DNA from: Bedellia somnulentella
Lineage: Eukaryota; Arthropoda; Insecta; Lepidoptera; Bedelliidae
NCBI GenBank assembly: GCA_963576735.1
Contig: OY755171.1
Span: 15,562,001-15,626,000 of the forward strand
Length of the DNA: 64,000 nt
Direction: 5' to 3'
This document shows, piece after piece, positions 57,620-64,000 of this stretch. Under the pieces are notes generated by a model. It saw only the letters and a program-made list of their open reading frames with translations. It did no database searches and was not told the DNA's origin. The position numbers and the translations under genes are program-made. Positions within the stretch are counted from its first letter, which is position 1; each line of letters opens with the position of its first letter.

Positions 57620-57909
57620 CAGGATACTTTTGCATTAGCATAATCAGGTTTTAGGCAGGTTCTTCAATGGCTCCAAATTAAAATTCAAAGATAGTTGTAA
57701 AAAGTTTTAAATTGTTCAATTCTTAATTTGTATTGCAAACTGATGTTTTTGAAAAGTTACTATATTAAACCTTGTAATGTAATTCACATACGGAATCACG
57801 GTATCCCCTAACACAGCTTTGTACAGCTTAACGGGGGGCCGAAAAAATTTATAAATACCTACTTGGCTTGATAAAGAATATTTTGATATTTGATTTATTT
57901 GAAAGACAT

Positions 57910-58130
57910 AAGACTGAAACAGGCACGCCCTACATCCCTGATGGGATGGCAGAGGAAATAATTGTTCTGAACATCACATGAAGTGATAGTCACCTGGTAT
58001 TCAAAATAAATGCCCACGTTTTAACTGGACTGTGGATGTGTATTTGAGTACATGATAGGGGATAGGCCTTTCACCGTTCTGTACGAATACACTGTCACAT
58101 GACTAAGTATAACTAATCCATGTGTCTTTA
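57910..58130 (-). repeat. SINE family B, truncated
   Basis: caggcacgccctacatccct to ccatgtgtctttaaag in reverse; the tRNA-like head is missing. Confidence 0.75.
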
Positions 58131-58157
58131 AAGTCTTACATACATACATACATACAT

Positions 58158-59980
58158 AGAATAGAATAGAATAGAATAACTCTTTATTGTACATCAAACA
58201 CAAATTTACAAAAGAAATTATCATACAGTTTACAGTGAGGTACAATCGGCGGTCTTATCGCTAAAAGCGATCTCTTCCAGACAACCTTTGGAAGGTGAGA
58301 TCGGTAAACTAGTTATCTGGGTAGATGCACAAAACAAGTTTACTTTAAAACTAACTTATTCAATTGAAATAATAAATAATAACATAAATATTAATTACAC
58401 AAAATAATATAATATTACAAACATATGTACATACATAACTACATACTTTTATATATACAAGTAATACAAATACCTAAATAAAATACACAAATACGTTTTA
58501 GAAATATAATTAATACATATAATTTAAAAAGCAACAGTATTACAGCGCTTCAGTGAGATAGTGTTGTTTCACCAGATCCTTGAACACATTAAGTGATTTA
58601 GCCAATCGCACCTCCACAGGAAGTGCGTTCCACAATTGCACAGCGTGTACAGAAAAAGAGGAGCCATAGAAATTGGTTGAATGAGAGGGAATGGTTAATT
58701 GAAGATTATGGTCTGAACGTAAATTAAGGTTATGGGAAGAAGATAGAAATTGAAAACGTTCTTTTAGATAGAAAGGAGTGGCAGGATTGAACAAGATAGA
58801 GTAAAGAAGAGACAAAGTATGCGCATTTCGGCGAAGGCGAATAGGAAGCCACTTAAGTTTAGAACGATAAACAGACACGTGATCATACTTACGCAATCCA
58901 AAAACAAACCTTATGCATAAGTTTTGGAGACGCTCTAATTTATTTAGCTGTTCTTCCGTTAAATCAAGATAACAGGTATCAGCGTAATCCAAAATTGGAA
59001 GGAGTAGAGATTGAGCTAACGCAGTTTTGGTAGCAGTAGGTAGAAAATTACGCAGTCTCCTGAGGGAGCCCGCTGACGCGAACATCCTTCGGCTTACCGA
59101 TTCTAATTGGGGTACCCAAGATAAATTGCAATCGATCATAATGCCTAAGTTCCTTACCACGGGGCTAAAAGGGATTGATTTTCCGTCAAATAACACAGGT
59201 GGCAGTGATTTGTAATAAATCCTAGAAATCATTCGAGAACTACCGACTATTATTATTTGTGATTTATTTGGATTGACTGCTAGCCCATATGCCTCACTCC
59301 AACGCAAAATGCGCTCCAGATCACCATTAATCAGGCCAATGGACATATTCAATTGATCAAGATTTGCTTGCGTGTAAATTTGAAGATCATCTGCATAAAG
59401 GTGGTAGGAAGAAGTGAGTTGATGAGAAATACTATTAATAAATATAGCAAATAAGAGAGAAGACAACACACCACCCTGTGGAACACCGGCAGTTAAATCA
59501 CACCACGGAGAATAAGAATCTTCGATGCGAATGCGCTGCCGACGCCCCTGTAGATAACTACGAAACCAGCCAATTACCGTTGGAGATATGTTAAGAGAAC
59601 GAAGCAAAGCCAATAATATATCAAAGTCAACAGAATTAAATGCGCTACTAAAGTCAAGCAGTGATAGAACAGTCAGTAATCCCTTGTCCATTCCCAAACG
59701 TATGTCATCAGTAATTTTAACCAAAGCCGTAACGGTACTGTGGGAAGGGCGGAAACCAGATTGGAAAGGATTAAGTAGATCATTTTTAGTCAGGAAATCA
59801 TTTAATTGTCTGTGTCAAGTCGTTCAAGGACTTTAGAAAGGAAAGGGAGGATAGATATAGGGCGATATTCAGAGAAGGATTTTGGATTAACTTTTTTAGG
59901 AATCGGGGTGACTTGGGCTTCTTTCCATACCGTCGGAAATGATCCTGAGGTTATGGAGTTATTGAGGATATCAGTAATGG
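58158..59980 (-). mobile_element. CR1-like LINE, 5' truncated
   Basis: On the minus strand it carries RT coding sequence, a 3' UTR of about 380 bp and an end made of (ttcta)n. (acat)n sequence stands on both sides (58138-58156 and about 59978-59992), as if it entered the (ATGT)n tail of the SINE A at 59982-60148. Confidence 0.8.
58540..59980 (-). pseudogene. CR1/L2-like reverse transcriptase, C-terminal part
   Basis: From 59978 down the frame reads WKEAQVTPIPKK and YRPISILPFLSKVLERL, then breaks near 59815. The shifted frame continues with FQSGFRPSHST, LLDFSSAFNSVDFDILL, GVPQGGVLSSLLFAIFIN and YADD, and ends with LWNALPVEVR and VFKDLVKQHYL at the stop (58540). The closing LWN-LP-R pattern is usual for CR1/L2/Rex-type elements. 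The endonuclease half is absent. One missing base near 59815-59822 explains the frame change. Confidence 0.87.
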
Positions 59981-59981
59981 C

Positions 59982-60148
59982 ATACATACATATACTCACG
60001 GCTATAAATCCCTTGACGGGGTAGCCAGAGCTTTGGAATGAGAAATTCCTCAGCCACTTTTGGAAGTTGATTGGGGAAAAGATGGTAATAATAAATGTTT
60101 TTGGTGACGGGTCTCCAACCACATCGCCCAAAAATCACTTAAAGTCTT
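59982..60148 (-). repeat. SINE family A, 5' truncated
   Basis: catacatacatatactcacgg to caaaaatcacttaaa in reverse; the 5' third is absent. Confidence 0.82.
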
Positions 60149-60664
60149 AGTATAGGGTTTATAAAAAACCGGTCAGGTGCTTGTGCTAGGATGGTCTCTA
60201 ATACAAACGAATAAGCATCTTTATAAATTCACATGGCTATCCCACGTCCCTATTATTAATCTGTAAACGTTTTTTATTCGACTTTAGGTATACTGATTCT
60301 CGGGAACATACTTAAATTTATCGTTCGGAATAATTTAATTACTTACCGTACCTAATTTCTTTATTACGATTATGTGATGTGAATGAAAACTGCCTTCAAG
60401 CTTTTCACTGATAGGAAACGGCAATATGCTTATGCGTTCACCTTGTACTAACAGTATTAAGCCCAGATAGGATGGGCAGGGACACATCAGATCATAGCAC
60501 TGTTTTTTAAAATTTTCAATACAATTTTATTTTTGTTTTTCCATGCTCTTTCAATACAGTTTTATGTCTCTAAATTATATAAAGGGTTTTCAAAATGATT
60601 TAATTAGATATTAACACGTCTTGTTTTATGGTCGCGACCATTCTGCCCCCATATTATGCAAACA

Positions 60665-60850
60665 TTGATTTATGAAAAATTGTTAACGGTGAGATAAAAC
60701 ATCGTGAGGAACCCACATGGCTAAGTTATACTGAGTCAAAATGGAGAAAGGCCTACCCCCAATCTCGTAAGTTCACTGCTTAAGCAAAGCACTGATTCTC
60801 TGAACTCGAGGTGACAATGTAACGTGATGTTTTGAAGATCGTATTTTGAC
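60665..60850 (+). repeat. SINE family B, partial, shared with copy A
   Basis: tgttaacggtgagataaaac to gaggtgacaatgtaacgtga matches the SINE at 541-860 position for position in the paralogous segment. Confidence 0.65.
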
Positions 60851-61321
60851 TTGCGACACAATCTTTGGTACTAAAATATAAGGTATCTCAGACTGGGTGT
60901 GCTTTTATCGCCGACGCACTGCAGTATCGTGCGAGGCTCAAAATCACTGTAAGGACATTATTTAAACTATAGAGAGAGTGACAAAAACGTCTGCTATGTC
61001 GATATTTATGTATAGAGATCCACACTAGATGCCTTTCCTGGATGGTTTTGACCATCGTCGTCCATCACTGCAACATTCGAACCAAACTGTAATAAATAAT
61101 ACAAATTGATTTACGGATTTCGTTACATGTTTGTGATTGTACATTTACCAAATCAAATTGCGTATTTGTGTAACTCAAATTAATCGGGATTATGAAAGAT
61201 TATTTATTGCTCGTTTTAATCTTAATATTCGGATGAGAGCGTATTGTGCAACGCGCATATTAAACTATTATTATTAAACTTAAAGGGTATACACAGCATA
61301 CTATTTATATTAATAAATAGT

Positions 61322-61530
61322 ATGCTGTGTAGTGTCCGCTTAGAATAGCACTACCCCCTTTCTTCCCGTGTACTATTCTGGGCTTTTTAAGTGATTTTTG
61401 CGCGATGCGGTTGGAGACCCATCACCAAAAACCTTTGTTTCACAATGTTTTCCCCACACTACTTCCAAAAGTGGCTGAGGAATATTTTTTGGGATTTATA
61501 GTCATGAGTATATGTATGTATGTGTAGTTA
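61322..61530 (+). repeat. SINE family A, private to copy B
   Basis: tgctgtgtagtgtccgctt to gtcatgagtatatgtatgta, with an internal deletion after ttcttcccgtg. Confidence 0.8.
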
Positions 61531-62454
61531 TTTATAAATTAAGTATGTTTTTATATACGCTAAACCCCACAACGCAAAAGTAAAGTACTGTCTCATACAC
61601 TTCCATAAAGTAGTTTACAAACACGACACTTTCCCTATTAATTACGGCACGTATGTCCCGTTTAATTAATTAAAATTAGTGAGTTGGCCGATTTCAGAAT
61701 CAAGCATCATTATAAAGCACTCGCGCACGTTAATTTGCGAGCTTCCTATTTATACTATTTAGAGGTTTACTTATTGTAATATGTATACAGTTAATTATAG
61801 CTGGGACTGGCTTGCATTACAACGTTAACACATTTTGTTCGATCGATAGAAATTACTCTAACTTTGTCGAAATCAGTTGTTACTACATAATAAAGCCTTT
61901 TTTCTTTTTACTTCGGATTTCTGAATTTTCAGAATTATTTCAGTATATTTAAACACCGTTTACAGTAAGTGTCTGACCTTACCGTAAATTTGGGTGAACT
62001 TGCAACCTTAGCAGTTATAATTCCAAAAGGTATATCTAAGGCTTTAGAATGAATTATTAAAATTACTGAAAAAACCCCGATAACCTAAGCTCCATTACTC
62101 TTCGAATAATAAATAACATTAATTAAATTAAAATTACTTGCGGCCACTTTTGCCTGGCTGCGTCTTGTCAGTGTATTCTCCTATTCATAAACTTATGTTA
62201 AAATGTGTGTTTGACTCAATACGTAATGAACGTAGAGATTTAGCAGCGGGATCTTATGCTATTATCAATACAGATAGGGCAAACTATTAGAATGCAACCG
62301 TGATGATGTTGATGATACATGTAATACCACCCTGGTACATAGATTTCCAATTTGTCTGAGCTGTAACAGATAGTCCAACAAGCGTTCCTATCTTACTGTT
62401 TCGAAGAAATTGTAGTTTTTCTATCTTTTTTAAAACGTCATTACAGTCAATGTT

Positions 62455-62850
62455 CTGTGTACCGAAGCTCAGTTTCGATTCTCAGAAGCAAACAGCAATC
62501 TTGAGTTCGCCACACTAGCAAATATTTCATTTTCATCTCACCATGTATCGGTCCTTTCCCGAGGCAGTTTTCCTTTCTACCTTTCCATATTTTACTCACA
62601 GCTCAATATATTACATAATATTATCTCATTAGCCAAGTCGCGAACCAAAGCAAATTTTATTGTAACTTTTGGGCTGGTGCTCGGAGCGGTACTATTCGTG
62701 TCAATGTAATTACTTGCTTAATTAGTCTTTCCCTCCTTTTTCTTTTGAAATTGTTTAGCGAGGAAATTATGGAGTTGACTCTGTTTTTTTACTTTGTATT
62801 TAAGTGGCGAAATTGCCAGGCTTTTCAAGGAACTAAACAAAAGATTTCGA
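62455..62850. other. Near-identical core, copy B side
   Basis: Partner of 7730-8120. Non-coding by inspection; flanks on both sides fall back to the lower identity seen elsewhere. Confidence 0.75.
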
Positions 62851-63489
62851 GCTCTATTTATGTAATTATTTTCGTTTAGCAACAACTAGCATCTCTCTGT
62901 TTGCATAGAAAGCCTTATTTATAGCCTCTTTTATACGTTGGTTTTTTCCAATATGAAACTGCCAAAATACTTAGAATTAATATTAGCTACTGCTCTTTTT
63001 CCGAGTATGGATTTCATATTAAAAAAAGCTAGGTCATTAATTTGGCAATGTCCGTCAATGAAAGCTGTCAGGTGCCATACACAACGCAAAAAATAAAACA
63101 ACTTTAGCTTCAGCTTTAATATGAATTGCAATAAGGACAATCATTTACCGAGATATGAGACGGGGAATTCCTTGCTACACGTTTATCGCAAGATTCATAT
63201 TGCATTGGATTATAATTTTTAGCACATTTGATAAGTTTTTTTTGATTATAAATAGATAAGTCTTGTATTTGCATTTCATTATTGTGTTGATTTGCTCAGG
63301 GGTGATTAAATTAGATAACGCGACCCAATAAATAGTTACACGTTCAATCTCGCTGAGGCCCCTTCTTATATAGAGTTCAATAAATTAAGATATTTTAATG
63401 CTAGTATATTGTATCATATAGAATTACAGTTTTACGGTAACATACGTTAAAATATAGATAGGCACGTGTTAAACATACCTAATTTACAT

Positions 63490-64000
63490 TACTAATAACA
63501 TACATACATACACACATATTCTCACGCCGTTAGTTTCCATCGGGGTAGGCAGAGACTATCGATCGCCACTTTGTACGATCCTGGCAAACCTCTCTGGCTT
63601 CGTTTACATCCATCAATCTTTTCATACATGCTCTTTTATTCTTCATACTGCGGACACCTGCCTTTTTGAGCACATTTTCTATTTGATCCAAATGTGTCCT
63701 CCGAGGTCGTCCTCTACTAACATTACATTCCACATTGGCTCTATATATCTCTTTCACCAATTTACTGTCATCCATCCTCTCTATGTGCCCAAACCATCAT
63801 TCCTTTTTCTATCTTTCTTACAATATCATCTTTTACACCACACCTTTCACGAATCACATCATTCCTCACACGATCACATAACCTTACATTACACACTTTT
63901 CTGAGGGATCTCATTTCTACTGCATTCACTCTACTTTCATGCTTCTTCTGCCACATCCAACATTCACTGCCATACATAAGCGTAGGAACGAGGAGAGCAT
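63490..64000 (-). pseudogene. RTE-like LINE, C-terminal RT region and 3' end, running off the window
   Basis: The minus strand reads MYGSECWMWQKKHESRVN and NVRLCDRVRNDVIRE to about 63770. A frameshift follows, then MDDSKLVKEIYRANVE, GRPRRTHLDQIENVL and RTKWRSIVSAYP to the stop near 63530. The 3' end carries ctacccc, cggcgtgagaatatg and (atgt)n. It is the best copy of this family here; the 5' part lies beyond the window. One or two frameshifts separate the two halves, so it is not active. Confidence 0.82.

Larger units (their letters stand above)
60228..63402. repeat. Segmental duplication, copy B
   Basis: Collinear with copy A but without its hAT element, the 4170 SINE A, the 7.4-kb RT fragment, the 8.2-kb SINE B and the retrovirus. 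It has its own SINE A at 61322. It provides empty sites for those insertions. Confidence 0.85.

Noticed and set aside
119..63402. Copies A and B as two alleles wrongly assembled side by side
   Set aside because: Divergence in most blocks looks too high for alleles and a gene and several kilobases lie between them, but read depth would be needed to exclude it fully.

Overview
The window looks like repeat-rich, AT-rich insect nuclear DNA, most likely from a butterfly or moth (Lepidoptera). The reasons are spliced genes with GT-AG introns, tRNA-derived SINEs, RTE-, CR1- and I-type LINEs, an errantivirus-like endogenous retrovirus with an env gene, and short repeats tailed with (ATGT)n. There is no bacterial gene organisation, operon or CRISPR array. 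The order assignment is inference from the repeat types; no marker gene was seen.

Layout. Bases 119-17675 (copy A) and 60228-63402 (copy B) are two collinear copies of one ancestral segment. Copy A has been stretched by insertions: a non-autonomous hAT element (2980-4048), several SINEs, LINE fragments, and a tRNA-derived SINE (from 8218) that was itself split by a complete endogenous retrovirus (8469-17088). Copy B keeps the empty sites, so several element ends can be fixed to the base. Bases 17.7-39.6 kb hold decayed repeats, a 2.26-kb element with 252-bp inverted ends (24853-27112), a 38-bp-stem hairpin (34209-34296) and a third SINE type (34905-35245). I see no convincing host gene there.

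The one well-supported host gene is a six-exon, plus-strand lipase-family gene (39764-48830). Its exons join to exactly 306 codons including the stop. The predicted 305-residue secreted protein keeps the catalytic Asp and His but has Gly in place of the catalytic Ser, so it is probably not an active lipase. Its introns have collected SINEs, a 433-bp inverted-repeat element and a 2,772-bp foldback transposon with two 526-bp arms and an 8-bp target duplication.

Downstream lies an almost full-length I-type LINE on the minus strand (49350-54797, 13-bp target duplication, RNase H, CCHC Gag, (TAA)n end), broken only by one frameshift and one nonsense codon. Then come a decayed RT fragment (57389-57619), a 5'-truncated CR1-like LINE (58158-59980), copy B, and an RTE-like LINE end running off the window edge (63490-64000).

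The repeats appear to work as an ecosystem. Two unrelated SINE families and the RTE-like LINE share the same 3' terminal motif, which suggests that the SINEs use that LINE's machinery. The retrovirus has LTRs I read as identical, so it is very young, yet its gag carries a frameshift and its env C-terminus looks frameshifted. Its env appears to be expressed by splicing a short leader exon (9125-9165) to an acceptor at 14692.
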